A DNA stretch of 64,000 bases, taken from contig NZ_FNOG01000005.1 of the NCBI RefSeq assembly GCF_900106525.1, positions 1 through 64,000 on the forward strand, read 5' to 3'. This document shows, in pieces, positions 43,350 through 52,067 of this stretch. How positions within the stretch are numbered: position 1 is the stretch's first letter; each line of letters begins with the position of its first letter. A program made the position numbers and the translations under genes. Origin of the DNA: Lysobacter enzymogenes. Lineage in GTDB: Bacteria; Pseudomonadota; Gammaproteobacteria; Xanthomonadales; Xanthomonadaceae. The notes beneath the pieces are model-generated. The model searched no databases, was not told where the DNA came from, and saw only the letters and a program-made list of their open reading frames with translations.

Positions 43350-45179
43350 TCAGATCTTGAAATCATCGAACGCAACCTGCGCCTCCGGGACTCCCAGACG
43401 TTGCAGCAACTGGCGCGTCGCCGCCAGCATTGCCGGCGGGCCGCACAGGTAGAAATCGCAGTCCAGCAGGCTCGCATGTTCCTTCAGCAGATGCTCGTGC
43501 ACCGCCTCGTGCACCAGCCCGCGCAGCAGCGCGTCGCCGCATTCGGCGGCTTCCGACACGACCGGATGCCAGCTGAAGTTCGCGTTGTCCCGCGACAGCG
43601 CCGCCATTTCGTCCATGTACGGCGCGTCGCGTGCGGTACGGGTGCCGTACCAGTAGTGGATGCGCTCCGTCGCGCCGCGGTCGAGCAGCGAGTGGATCAT
43701 GGCCCGCAACGGCGCCATGCCGGCGCCGCCGCCGATGAAGATCTTCTCGCGTGCGTTGGCGCGCACGGCAAAGTCGCCGAACGGGCCGCTGAAGCGGATC
43801 CGATCGCCGGGCTGCAGGCTGTACAAATAGGTCGAACCCCTGCCCGGCGCCTGCCGCTTGCGGTCCTGCCGGCCGGGGCTGAAACGCACCAGCAGATGCA
43901 AGCGCCCGTCGGCCTTGTCCACCGGCAACGACAACGAATACGAGCGCCGCGCCGCCTCGCGATTGCACAGCGAGTCGGGCAGGTCCAGCGCTTCCCAGTC
44001 GCCGCGGTGCTCGTCGGGCCGTGCGATGCGCTCGCGCGGGAATTCGTAGTCGGGCACGTGCACCTGCAGATAGGCGCCGGGTTGGTATTCCGGGCCCGGC
44101 GCGTGCCCGGGCTTGAGCACGATCTCGCGCAGGAACGGGGCGACCGCCACGACCCGCTCCACCGTGGCGTCGTGTTCGGTCCACAGGTTCGGGCCGCCCG
44201 CCACCTCGACCTCCATGCCCTCCTCCAGCGGCAGGTTGCAGGCGAGACGATAGCCGATCTTCAGCTTGCCCTGACTCAGGTGCGCGCGATCCGCCGCGGT
44301 CGGCGGCGGCGGCGAGGCGCCGCGGTAGCGCACCTCGCACAGGCCGCAACTCTGGCCGCCTCCGCAGTTGGACGGCAACTGCAGATCGTTGCGCGCCAGC
44401 GCCACGTACACGCTGTCGCCGGCCGCGGATTTGACCGTGCGCAGTTTTCCGCCGTTCGCCGCATACACCGTCAGCTCGCGCGACCGGCGCCAGCGCTCGG
44501 GAACGAACTCGCGCAGATGGAAGCTCGCCACCAGCAACCACATCCCGGTCAAGGCCAGCCACAAGCCGCCGATGCCGGTCCCGACCACCAGCGGGTTGTT
44601 GAAGTTGGAGCGGCCGGCGTAGTCCATGATGTGCAACATCCAGAACACGTCGAACACGCGCCAGGTCGAGTTGCGATGCGCCAGCACTTCGCCGGTCTGC
44701 GCCGACAGATACACGGTGGTGCGGTCGGCGTCGTCGAAGTCCACCCGCCACGAACGTCCTTCGTGGGTGCGCGCTTCCTGAGTCCAATCCAGCAGCACCG
44801 GCGCCTGGGCCTGGCCCGGGCCGCTGTAGGACGCCACCGCCAGCGCGCGCGCGAGCGTGCGATCGATCGTCAGGGGGCGTCCGTCGCGGGCATCGAACAG
44901 ACGCTGGCCATCGCGGTCGGCGACCCGATAGACCGGCCGGTCCAGCAGCCACGCCGAGGCGATCGATTGCGCCGACACCGCCCGCTTCAGCACCGCCTGC
45001 GCCGGCACCGTGTCGGCCGGCCATGCCCGCTCGGCAGGCGCATGCACGCGAAACTCGTGCCCCTGCACCTTGTCATGCGACAACAGGCTCATGACCAGTC
45101 CGCTCGCCATCCACAGGACGAACTGCAAACCGATCGCCAGCCCGAGCCATTTGTGAATCCTGCGCATCCACGGCGTCAT
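43350..45179 (-). CDS. PepSY transmembrane - ferredoxin/NAD reductase fusion (NqrF-like)
   Basis: A 609-residue protein. The N-terminal PepSY-TM part (MRRIHKWLGLAIGLQFVLWM; membrane helices also near 200-240) is followed by a 2Fe-2S ferredoxin domain with NCGGGQSCGLC and a fourth Cys in YRLACNLPL, then an FAD domain (RRSYSLSLPVDKADG) and an NAD domain (IFIGGGAGMAPLRAMI; FYLCGPPAML). The C-terminal half is like NqrF. It likely passes electrons from NADH across the inner membrane, for example to reduce ferric or cupric complexes brought in by the TonB receptor. ATG 45179 overlaps the preceding PepSY gene stop. Confidence 0.92.
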   Translation of the reverse strand: MTPWMRRIHKWLGLAIGLQFVLWMASGLVMSLLSHDKVQGHEFRVHAPAERAWPADTVPAQAVLKRAVSAQSIASAWLLDRPVYRVADRDGQRLFDARDGRPLTIDRTLARALAVASYSGPGQAQAPVLLDWTQEARTHEGRSWRVDFDDADRTTVYLSAQTGEVLAHRNSTWRVFDVFWMLHIMDYAGRSNFNNPLVVGTGIGGLWLALTGMWLLVASFHLREFVPERWRRSRELTVYAANGGKLRTVKSAAGDSVYVALARNDLQLPSNCGGGQSCGLCEVRYRGASPPPPTAADRAHLSQGKLKIGYRLACNLPLEEGMEVEVAGGPNLWTEHDATVERVVAVAPFLREIVLKPGHAPGPEYQPGAYLQVHVPDYEFPRERIARPDEHRGDWEALDLPDSLCNREAARRSYSLSLPVDKADGRLHLLVRFSPGRQDRKRQAPGRGSTYLYSLQPGDRIRFSGPFGDFAVRANAREKIFIGGGAGMAPLRAMIHSLLDRGATERIHYWYGTRTARDAPYMDEMAALSRDNANFSWHPVVSEAAECGDALLRGLVHEAVHEHLLKEHASLLDCDFYLCGPPAMLAATRQLLQRLGVPEAQVAFDDFKI

Positions 45180-45868
45180 GCGCTGCGCCTCCAACGGAAG
45201 CTGTAGAACATCAGCCACGCGCCGCTCAGCGCGAACAGCAGCCCGACCGCCGCCGCCACGCGCAGCAGGGTGTTGTTGACGTCGCTGCGGGTGTCGTAGT
45301 CCATGATGTGGAACATCCACAGGAAATCGAACCAACGCCACAGGCTGTGCCGGCGCGCGAGCAGATCGCCGCTGTCCGGGGAAAAGTACAGCGTGGTATC
45401 GCCGCTGTCGGCGAAGCGAACCGCCCACATCGGCACCGGTCTCCTGGCCGCTTCCTGCGGCGCCCTGGTCACCCATTCCACGCCGACGATCTCGGCCTCG
45501 CCCTGGTAGGCCTTGCGCGCCAGCGCGACCGCCGCGTCGCGTTCCAGCGGGCTGATCCTGGCGCCGCTGGCGGCATCGATCAGCGCAACCTGCGCGCCCT
45601 GGCGGATTTCGTACACGTCCCGATCCAGAAGCCGCTTGAGCTTGAACGAGGTGATCCCGGGATAGCGCCCCATCACAGCGGCCTGGTCCATCCGCGGCGT
45701 GGCCGCCTGCAACGCATCGCCGGCCGCATGCGCGAGGTGGTCGCCGTGAATCACATCGATGGGAACCACGGTCATGTAGACGCCGCTGATCATCCACAGC
45801 AGCGCCTGCACGCCGACGAACAGGCCGATCCATTTATGGGCGCGACGCGCCCAGAACGAAGGTTTCAT
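45176..45868 (-). CDS. PepSY-associated TM protein
   Basis: A 230-residue membrane protein. It has an N-terminal helix (HKWIGLFVGVQALLWMISGV), PepSY-like periplasmic segments (GEAEIVGVEWVTRA; DTTLYFSPDSGDLLARRHSL), the HIMDYDTRSDVNNTLLR motif and a last helix. It is homologous to the N-terminal half of the next protein (both share HKW-G---G-Q, WRVFD/WRWFDF and HIMDY). The two probably form one reductase complex. ATG 45868 starts at the conserved basic residues. Confidence 0.9.
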   Translation of the reverse strand: MKPSFWARRAHKWIGLFVGVQALLWMISGVYMTVVPIDVIHGDHLAHAAGDALQAATPRMDQAAVMGRYPGITSFKLKRLLDRDVYEIRQGAQVALIDAASGARISPLERDAAVALARKAYQGEAEIVGVEWVTRAPQEAARRPVPMWAVRFADSGDTTLYFSPDSGDLLARRHSLWRWFDFLWMFHIMDYDTRSDVNNTLLRVAAAVGLLFALSGAWLMFYSFRWRRSA

Positions 45869-45938
45869 GAAATCTCCCGCAATGCCTGGATGCCCTGCCG
45901 GCCGCTTCGGCTCGCGCCGATGCGGCCGGCTGCGTCGA

Positions 45939-48647
45939 TTACCAGCGATAACCCAGGCGCGCATACCAGCGCCGACCCAGCAAGTCGTAGGTCATGGTGT
46001 CGGTATTGGCGTCGGTGTAGCTCTGGATGAAGGGCGGCTGCTTGTCGAACAGATTGTCGATGCCGAACGACACGTCCCAGGATTTGACCGGCGAGTACTT
46101 CAACTGCACGTTGTGGTAGGCCACGCTCGGCGCATGGTCGCCGATGTCGCCGCGCGCGGCGTTGATGTCGTCGGCGTTGCCGATGTACTGCAGGCTGTAG
46201 CTGCCCGACCAGGCATCGCGGTTCATCGTCAGCGAGGAAAACGCGCGCCAGCGGGTGTAGCTGCCGCGGCCGCCGGTGATCTTGCCGGCGTAGCCGATCA
46301 CTTCCGCGCCGGGGAACGGCCGTACGTCGTACTTGTCGAGATAGGACACATCCAGGCTGAAGCTGGAATCGAAGCCGCCCAGCTCGAACTCGTACAGGCC
46401 GCCCAGGTCGATGCCCGAGACGCGTTCGTTGGCGGCATTGACCGGCTGCGAGGACAGGAAATCGACCTCGCCGGTCACCGGGTTGCGGGTGAAGTTGTCC
46501 CGTCCGCAGAACGGATGCGCCAGGCCGGGGGTGTTGTAGCAGATCGCCAGCTTGGTCGATCCGTCGATGCGCTGGATGGCGTTGTCGATGCGGATGTTGA
46601 AGTAGTCGGCGGTCAGGGTCAGCCCGGGCGCGAAGCCCGGCGTCCACACCATGCCCACGGTCAGCGAGCGCGCGTCTTCCGGTTCCAGGTCCTTGTTGCC
46701 GCCGGAGGTGGTCAGGATGGTATTGCCCGGCTGCACATAACCGGCCGGCACGCCATAGGCCTGGCAGTTCTGCCGCACGGTCGACCCGGCCGGCTGCGCG
46801 CTCCAGCCGCTGCACGGATCGGTGGTGGTCAGGTTGCCCTCGGCGATGCCGCCGAACAGCTCCGGGATGTTGGGAATGCGGAACGCGGTGGCGTAGTTCG
46901 CGCGCAGCTTGAGCGAGGGCACGATCTGCCAGTCCAGTCCGACCTTGTAGTTGATGTCCTCGCCGAACAAGTCGTAGTCCGAGTAGCGCACCGCGGCGTT
47001 CAAGGTCAGCGACTCGGCGAAGCGTCGGCCTTGCAGCAGCGGCACGGCGAGTTCGGCGAAGGCTTCCTTGGCCAGGTATTCCCCGGCGATGGGATCTTGC
47101 TGGTTGGTGTTGGCGATGCCGAGCACGGTCAGCGGGTCCGGGTCGCGCCAGCCGCGTTCCTTGCGCACTTCGATGCCCGAGGCGAAGCCGACCCAGCTGG
47201 CCGGCATCTCGAACAACTGGCCGCTCAGGTTGGCGGTGAAGCTCTTCTGCTCGTTGCCGCCGTGGTCGCGGGTGGTGAACAGGATGTAGTCCAGCACCCG
47301 CTGGTTGATATCGCCGTAGCCGAGGTAGTCGCCGCACGGGATCGCCGCGCCCGGCGCGTTGCTGCACACCGATCGGTCCAGGGTCCGGTCGACGCGGTCC
47401 AGGTTGGCGACCTTGGTCGAGCCGTCGGTGCCGGTGTTGCGGCCCCAGTTGATCGCGGCCGACCAGTCCCAGTCGGTCCCCAGCCGCCCTTCCAGGCCGA
47501 GCACGGCGCGGAACGTATTGGTTTCCTGGAAGAACTCGCGCGGGCCGGCTTCCTCCAGCCGGCGCCGCTGCAGCAGCAGGTCCTGCCCGGTCGGATTGGT
47601 CGGATGATCGGCGGCGATGTTGATCGGCCGGTACACGCCCAGGCCGCCGGGCGCGGCCAGCTGATTGGAGCGCCGGTTGGTGTACATCAACTCGGTGAAC
47701 AGGCGCAGGTCTTCGCCCAGCTGCATGTCGCCCAGCGCGCTGGCGCTGATGCGCTTGATCGGATTGACGGCGTTGAGGGTCGGGTTGCCGTTGTAGTTGT
47801 GCTTGGCCGCCGAATACGGCTCGAAGAAGTCGCCGTTGCCGCCGGGCACCTGGTTGAAATTGACCCGACGGCCGTCCGCCAGCAGCGCGCGGCCGCCGAT
47901 GGTGGTGGAACTGCCGACGCATTGCAGCCGTCCGTCGACCTCGCCCAGGCCGCAGGGCGCGCGCGAAGCCATGTTGACGGTGCCGCCTTCGGAATAGCTC
48001 AGGCCGGCCATCAGCGAGCCCTTGTCGCTGTGCGCGCCCCAGACCAGGTCGATCGCGCCGTCGCGGCCGTCGTTCTCGAAGGTCTGGCCGTAGCGCACGG
48101 CCAGTTCGGCGCCGTCGTAGTTCTTCTTGGTGATGATGTTGACCACGCCGGCGACCGCGTCGGCGCCGTAGATCGCCGACGCGCCGTCCTTGAGCACCTC
48201 GATGCGCTCGATCAGGGCCACCGGGATCATGTTGAGATCCACGGAACTGTTGGCGCCGGTGCCGCCGTTGACCACGCGCCGGCCGTTCAACAGCACCAGC
48301 GTGCGGTTGATGCCGAGGCCGCGCAGGTTGACCTGGCTGGTGCCGTAGCCGTTCTCGGCCCAGTAGGCGTTGGACTGGCTGCCGGCGAAGCCGGCCGAGG
48401 CCGGCAAACGCTGCAGCAAGGTGTCCACCGAGGTGGCGCCGGAGCGCTCGATCGCCTCGGCGTCGACCACGGTGACCGGGCCGACGCCGGAAATCTGCAG
48501 GCGCTTGATGTGGCTGCCGGTGACCTGCACCGCATCGAGCGTGGTCGCCGGCCCCTCTCCGGCTTCCTGGGCGAAAACGTGTTGCGCCGGAGCTGCGCAC
48601 AGCAGCAGGCCGACGGCCGCCGCAAGCGGCGCGCGCTGGAATGACAT
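45939..48647 (-). CDS. TonB-dependent outer-membrane receptor
   Basis: A 902-residue TonB-dependent receptor. Signal peptide (LAAAVGLLLCAAPAQHVFAQ), a TonB-box-like start (TTLDAVQVTGSHIKR), plug domain (GPVTVVDAEAIERSGATSVD; VNLRGLGINRTLVLLNGRRV; IERIEVLKDGASAIYGADAV) and a barrel ending WYARLGYRW with a terminal aromatic. The ligand is unknown; adjacent PepSY reductases and a CopL-like gene suggest a metal complex. The large size and DGASAIYG plug resemble the expanded receptor families of Xanthomonadaceae. The gap to PepSY is 70 bp, the gap from copL 117 bp. Confidence 0.94.
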   Translation of the reverse strand: MSFQRAPLAAAVGLLLCAAPAQHVFAQEAGEGPATTLDAVQVTGSHIKRLQISGVGPVTVVDAEAIERSGATSVDTLLQRLPASAGFAGSQSNAYWAENGYGTSQVNLRGLGINRTLVLLNGRRVVNGGTGANSSVDLNMIPVALIERIEVLKDGASAIYGADAVAGVVNIITKKNYDGAELAVRYGQTFENDGRDGAIDLVWGAHSDKGSLMAGLSYSEGGTVNMASRAPCGLGEVDGRLQCVGSSTTIGGRALLADGRRVNFNQVPGGNGDFFEPYSAAKHNYNGNPTLNAVNPIKRISASALGDMQLGEDLRLFTELMYTNRRSNQLAAPGGLGVYRPINIAADHPTNPTGQDLLLQRRRLEEAGPREFFQETNTFRAVLGLEGRLGTDWDWSAAINWGRNTGTDGSTKVANLDRVDRTLDRSVCSNAPGAAIPCGDYLGYGDINQRVLDYILFTTRDHGGNEQKSFTANLSGQLFEMPASWVGFASGIEVRKERGWRDPDPLTVLGIANTNQQDPIAGEYLAKEAFAELAVPLLQGRRFAESLTLNAAVRYSDYDLFGEDINYKVGLDWQIVPSLKLRANYATAFRIPNIPELFGGIAEGNLTTTDPCSGWSAQPAGSTVRQNCQAYGVPAGYVQPGNTILTTSGGNKDLEPEDARSLTVGMVWTPGFAPGLTLTADYFNIRIDNAIQRIDGSTKLAICYNTPGLAHPFCGRDNFTRNPVTGEVDFLSSQPVNAANERVSGIDLGGLYEFELGGFDSSFSLDVSYLDKYDVRPFPGAEVIGYAGKITGGRGSYTRWRAFSSLTMNRDAWSGSYSLQYIGNADDINAARGDIGDHAPSVAYHNVQLKYSPVKSWDVSFGIDNLFDKQPPFIQSYTDANTDTMTYDLLGRRWYARLGYRW

Positions 48648-48764
48648 GGATCTCTCTCCCCGAATGATTGGAACGCGTTCGCGGCCGCTCCCGAGCGCTC
48701 CAAGATGAGGCGCCGAGCGAATGTCGGGATGCGGCGAAATGTCGCCTGGGGCGACTGGACGCGA

Positions 48765-49175
48765 TCAGGCGATCGGAGGTCGGAACAACGCGGAGAGACG
48801 GTGGCGCACCGGCGGCAGCAACGGCGGGGCCAGGTGCATCGACGCCAGCGTGTGCTGGGCGCAGAACAAGGGCGCGTTGCGCCCCGGGAAGAAGGTCAGC
48901 ATGCAGCTGCAGGTGCAGCCGGACAGACTGCTGCAATCGCAGTCGTCATGGTGCGGCGAGGGATCGGGAACCGGCGCGCCGGCGCCGTCGTCCTGGGCGA
49001 GGCGCTGCCCTGGCGCCTTGGCCGGGCCGGATGCGCCATGGTGCGAGACGCTGCTGGACGCGCCGTGCCCGAGTTCGGCCACGGCCATCCGCGTCGACGC
49101 CCACGCAGCGAAGATTCCATCGGCGCAGAGCACCAGAATCAGGAACATTCGCAGGAGCACGCGGGACGACGGCAT
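48765..49175 (-). CDS. CopL-family metal-binding regulatory protein
   Basis: A 136-residue exported protein. It has a signal peptide (VLLRMFLILVLCADGIFAAW), a His/Asp/Cys-rich centre (SPHHDDCDCSSLSGCTCSCM) and a conserved C-terminus with LRPP-like ending SALFRPP, the layout of CopL proteins of Xanthomonas that sense or bind copper upstream of copAB. No copA/copB genes are nearby; instead it precedes the TonB receptor, suggesting a metal-linked role for that operon. Its start lies 132 bp from the divergent HutC-like gene. Confidence 0.82.
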   Translation of the reverse strand: MPSSRVLLRMFLILVLCADGIFAAWASTRMAVAELGHGASSSVSHHGASGPAKAPGQRLAQDDGAGAPVPDPSPHHDDCDCSSLSGCTCSCMLTFFPGRNAPLFCAQHTLASMHLAPPLLPPVRHRLSALFRPPIA

Positions 49176-49197
49176 GTGCGTGTAGCGAGACCGTTTG

Positions 49198-49233
49198 CTT
49201 GTCTATACCACAGCAATAGCATGCCTATACAAG
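49198..49233. promoter_or_regulatory. Paired operator-like sites between copL-like gene and gntR/hutC-like gene
   Basis: CTTGTCTATACCAC (49198-49211) and CATGCCTATACAAG (49220-49233) are two imperfect copies of a CTTGTATATACAAG-like palindrome, 22 bp (two helical turns) apart. CTTGTNTATACNAG-like sequences are typical of HutC/GntR operators. The position suits control of both divergent genes. Confidence 0.6.
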
Positions 49234-49306
49234 TAGTGTCAAACGCTGGTGCGACGCACCATCGGCGGCCGTTGGCGCGTCGGTGCGGACCTGCAATGCT
49301 ACTGCC

Positions 49307-50017
49307 ATGGACGCGCCCAAGCCGCATTACCTCAAGCTCAAGCACTACATCCTGCGGCAGATCACCCACGGCGACTGGAAACCGCACGAGCGCGTCCCCA
49401 GCGAGAACGAGCTGGTGAAGAAGTTCGGCATCTCGCGCATGACCGTCAATCGCGCGCTGCGCGAACTCACCGACAGCGGCATCCTGGTGCGCGCCCAGGG
49501 CGTGGGCACCTTCGTCGCCGGCCCCAAGGCCGAATCGGCGATGTTCGAAGTGCGAAGCATCCGCGACGAGATCCAGTCGCGCGGGCAAGTGCACAGCGTG
49601 CGCGTGCTGACCTGCGAGGCGGTGCTGGCGCGCGCCGCGGTCAGCGCGCAGTTCGAGCTGGACGCCGGCAGCGAACTGTTCCACACCCGGCTGCTGCACA
49701 ACGCCGACGGCAAGCCGCTGCAACTGGAAGACCGCTTCGTCAATCCGCGCTGCGCGCCCGAGTACCTGGGCCTGGATTTCAGCCACGAGCTGCCGCACCC
49801 GTACCTGATGCGGGTCGCCCCGTTGCAACGCGCCGAACATGCGATCGAAGCCGACATCGCGCACAAGCGCGCGGCCGCGCAGTTGGCCCTGAAGGAAGGC
49901 GATCCGCTGCTGGTGCTGATCCGCCGCACCTGGTCGCGCGGCCGGGTCGCCAGCTACGTCCGCCTGACCAGTCCGGCGGCGCAGTATCGCTTCGTCGGTT
50001 CGTTCGAGGTCGGCTGA
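49307..50017 (+). CDS. GntR/HutC-family transcriptional regulator
   Basis: A 236-residue GntR regulator of the HutC subfamily. The N-terminal wHTH reads PHYLKLKHYILRQITHGDWK, VPSENELVKKFGISRMTVNR and ALRELTDSGILVRAQGVGTF; the C-terminal UTRA domain includes ELFHTRLLHNADGKPLQLED and APLQRAEHAIEADIAHKRAA. It closely resembles the histidine-utilisation repressor HutC, but no hut enzyme genes are in the window; here it is divergent from the CopL/TonB receptor locus with paired operator-like sites between. ATG 49307 is preferred over GTG 49283 as it starts the conserved domain. Confidence 0.9.
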   Translation: MDAPKPHYLKLKHYILRQITHGDWKPHERVPSENELVKKFGISRMTVNRALRELTDSGILVRAQGVGTFVAGPKAESAMFEVRSIRDEIQSRGQVHSVRVLTCEAVLARAAVSAQFELDAGSELFHTRLLHNADGKPLQLEDRFVNPRCAPEYLGLDFSHELPHPYLMRVAPLQRAEHAIEADIAHKRAAAQLALKEGDPLLVLIRRTWSRGRVASYVRLTSPAAQYRFVGSFEVG

Positions 50018-50047
50018 GCCGGTCCGCCTCGACAGGCCCAACAAAAA

Positions 50048-50065
50048 GGCCCCGTTTCCGGGGCC
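50048..50065. terminator. GC hairpin after the GntR gene
   Basis: GGCCCCG (50048-50054) pairs with CGGGGCC (50059-50065) with a TTTC loop. Five A precede it (a T tract on the minus strand), so as an intrinsic terminator it faces the minus strand, though it may also limit plus-strand readthrough from gntR. Confidence 0.5.
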
Positions 50066-50326
50066 TCGAACGATCGCCCGATAGTGGGATCGGCGTTCGC
50101 TCAAGCCCGCGCGCATCGGTGCTAAAACGGCCGTGGCGATCGGCGTCGGCTACGTCCGCGCGATCGCAGCGTAGCGGCTGGCGTCGACGATTCCCGATAC
50201 CCATAAGGTTTGCATCGGTGGTCGCCGCTGACCACGCCCTGCGCAGTCGCCTCGAACGTGCGCACGAACGCGCACGAGCGCGCAAACCCATTGCGCACCC
50301 CCTAGCGTGCAGAAGGATCCGCCGCC

Positions 50327-51676
50327 ATGTCGCAATCCTCAGTCCCCGGCTGTCTCGCCGTCGCCCTGCTCGCGCTGTCCGCCGCACCGGCCTACAGCGC
50401 GCCACCCACCGCCCAGAACAGCGCTGCCGCTTCCGCGCGGGCAGCGCCGCAATCGCCGTTGAGCGCGGTCGAGTACGAACAGCGCAAGAACCGCATCGTG
50501 CAGTTCTTCGAGCAGCAACGCGCCGCGTATCGCGTAGTCGCGACCACGCGCACCAAGTCCGGCCAGATCATCGACTGGATCTGGCCGCAGTCGCAGGTCG
50601 CCGACGGTGCCGTCGCGGCGCCGCCCGACGCGGGCGACAGCCTGCCGCCCAAGGGGCAGGCGTATCAGGCTTCTTCGCTGGCGGCCAAGGCGCCCGGCGC
50701 ACCGAACCGCACGGCGCAGACCGAAGTGCAGCTCGACGCGTCGATGTGCGGGCCGAAGGGCACCGTGCCGGTGGTTCGCTTCGATGTCGACGCCTATCTG
50801 CGCCAGGTCAAGAACCTGCCGCTGGATCCGCGCCAGATCGTCAGCAAGGCACCGCCGGCGCCGAGCCCCGCGTCGAACAACCGCTACTACGTGGTCTGGC
50901 ATCGCTTCGCCGATGTGTACGGCACCTCCGGCTACATCAACATCTGGGACACGGCGGGGCCGGTGTACGGCGAAACCTCCATCGCCCAGACCGCAGTGAT
51001 CCGCGGCGTTCCGATGCAGGCGATCGAAGCCGGCAAGATCGAGCACGTCGCGTTCGCTCCGGCCTCGCAACCGGTGTTCTTCACCTACTTCCGCACCAAC
51101 GATGCCGCCTCGGGCGATTGGGTCGGCGGCTACAACGCCCTGGTCCGCGGTTGGGTGCAGGTGTCGCCGACGGTCGCGCCAGGCATGTCGCTGGTGGGCT
51201 GGTCCAGCGTCGCCGGCGGTCCGCAGTACGACCTGGACCTGGAAGTGCGTTTGTTCAACGGCAACTGGTGGGTCAAGGCCGCCGGCCAGTGGGCGGGCTA
51301 CTACCCCCATTGCGTCGGCGGCGGCGCCGCGCCGCCGTGCCCCAGCGGCACCTTGTTCTCGGCCGCCGGCATCCGCGACAAGGCCGACCGCCTGGATTGG
51401 TACGGCGAGATCTACGACAGCAGCGCGCCGGCGTCGACTTCGACCGACATGGGCAGCGGCGCCTACGCCAACGCCCAGTTCGGCCACGCCGCGTACTTCC
51501 GCAACCTGACCTACTTCTGGTCGGCCGATAACTACTGGTGGTGGGACAGCGGCTCGCTGTCGGTCACCGACGCCGCGTGCTACAGCGGCCTGGGCCCGTA
51601 CTTCCACACCGACCCGACCTGGCGGAACTGGTTCTACTACGGCGGCCCGGGACGCGAAGGTGCCGGCTGTCTCTAA
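50327..51676 (+). CDS. Neprosin-family glutamic endopeptidase (prolyl endopeptidase type), exported
   Basis: A 449-residue exported protease. Signal peptide (CLAVALLALSAAPAYSA), a propeptide-like region (about 26-180) and the neprosin catalytic domain: WDTAGPVYGETSIAQ with candidate catalytic Glu216, GWVQVSPTVAPGMSL, GGPQYDLDLEVRLFNGNWWV and LDWYGEIYDSSAP with the second Glu361, then DMGSGAYANAQFGHAAYFRN. Plant neprosins use two Glu residues in the same motifs to cleave after proline. Secretion is typical of predatory, lytic Lysobacter-like bacteria. It overlaps the following lipoprotein gene by 17 bp. Confidence 0.9.
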   Translation: MSQSSVPGCLAVALLALSAAPAYSAPPTAQNSAAASARAAPQSPLSAVEYEQRKNRIVQFFEQQRAAYRVVATTRTKSGQIIDWIWPQSQVADGAVAAPPDAGDSLPPKGQAYQASSLAAKAPGAPNRTAQTEVQLDASMCGPKGTVPVVRFDVDAYLRQVKNLPLDPRQIVSKAPPAPSPASNNRYYVVWHRFADVYGTSGYINIWDTAGPVYGETSIAQTAVIRGVPMQAIEAGKIEHVAFAPASQPVFFTYFRTNDAASGDWVGGYNALVRGWVQVSPTVAPGMSLVGWSSVAGGPQYDLDLEVRLFNGNWWVKAAGQWAGYYPHCVGGGAAPPCPSGTLFSAAGIRDKADRLDWYGEIYDSSAPASTSTDMGSGAYANAQFGHAAYFRNLTYFWSADNYWWWDSGSLSVTDAACYSGLGPYFHTDPTWRNWFYYGGPGREGAGCL

Positions 51677-52034
51677 GGCGCTGCTGCTGGCGCTGACGCT
51701 GCTTTGCGCCGCCTGCGGCCGCGAAGGTCCGCAGGCGACGCACGACGCGTCGCGTCTGCTCGGCGCGGCGTGTTCGGCGGATGCGCAATGCGGTTCGGGT
51801 TTCTGCGATCGACAGACTTGCGCCGCACCCAACGACCTCTACGGCCGCCGATGCCGGCCCGCGCCGCGCGTGGCGGGCGCGTTGCGCGACGGGAAACTGA
51901 ATGCCTGCGGCGCTTACGTCTGCGCAGACGGGCGCTGCCGCTCGTGCGCGTCGGTGCGCCAATGCCGGGACGAATACGGCGCGCCGGCGTGCAAGGCGGT
52001 GCCCGCCGAGCCGGGACTTCGCTGCGGACGATAA
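51660..52034 (+). CDS. Cysteine-rich lipoprotein
   Basis: A 124-residue lipoprotein with lipobox LLCAAC (Cys19) and about ten further Cys in the mature part (GAACSADAQCGSGFCDRQTC; CGAYVCADGRCRSCASVRQC), a disulfide-rich knot-like pattern recalling EB or Dickkopf-type modules. The GTG start 51660 overlaps the neprosin gene by 17 bp, suggesting translational coupling. It could be a surface partner or inhibitor of the protease; this is inference. A GC hairpin follows. Confidence 0.75.
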   Translation: MPAVSKALLLALTLLCAACGREGPQATHDASRLLGAACSADAQCGSGFCDRQTCAAPNDLYGRRCRPAPRVAGALRDGKLNACGAYVCADGRCRSCASVRQCRDEYGAPACKAVPAEPGLRCGR

Positions 52035-52044
52035 ACGCAGGCCA

Positions 52045-52067
52045 GGCCCCGGAACGATTCCGGGGCC
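52045..52067 (+). terminator. GC-rich hairpin after the neprosin-lipoprotein pair
   Basis: GGCCCCGGAA (52045-52054) pairs perfectly with TTCCGGGGCC (52058-52067), loop CGA. No T tract follows, so termination is probable but not certain. Confidence 0.6.

Noticed and set aside
45867-48644. Very long open frame antisense to the TonB receptor gene, and another in a second minus-strand frame
   Set aside because: High GC keeps stop codons rare in the other frames; the receptor frame has a signal peptide, plug, barrel and C-terminal aromatic, while these translations are low-complexity Val/Arg/Gln-rich.
49307-50017. Naming the regulator hutC outright
   Set aside because: The family match is good but no histidine-utilisation enzyme is in the window, so the target could be the TonB receptor locus instead.
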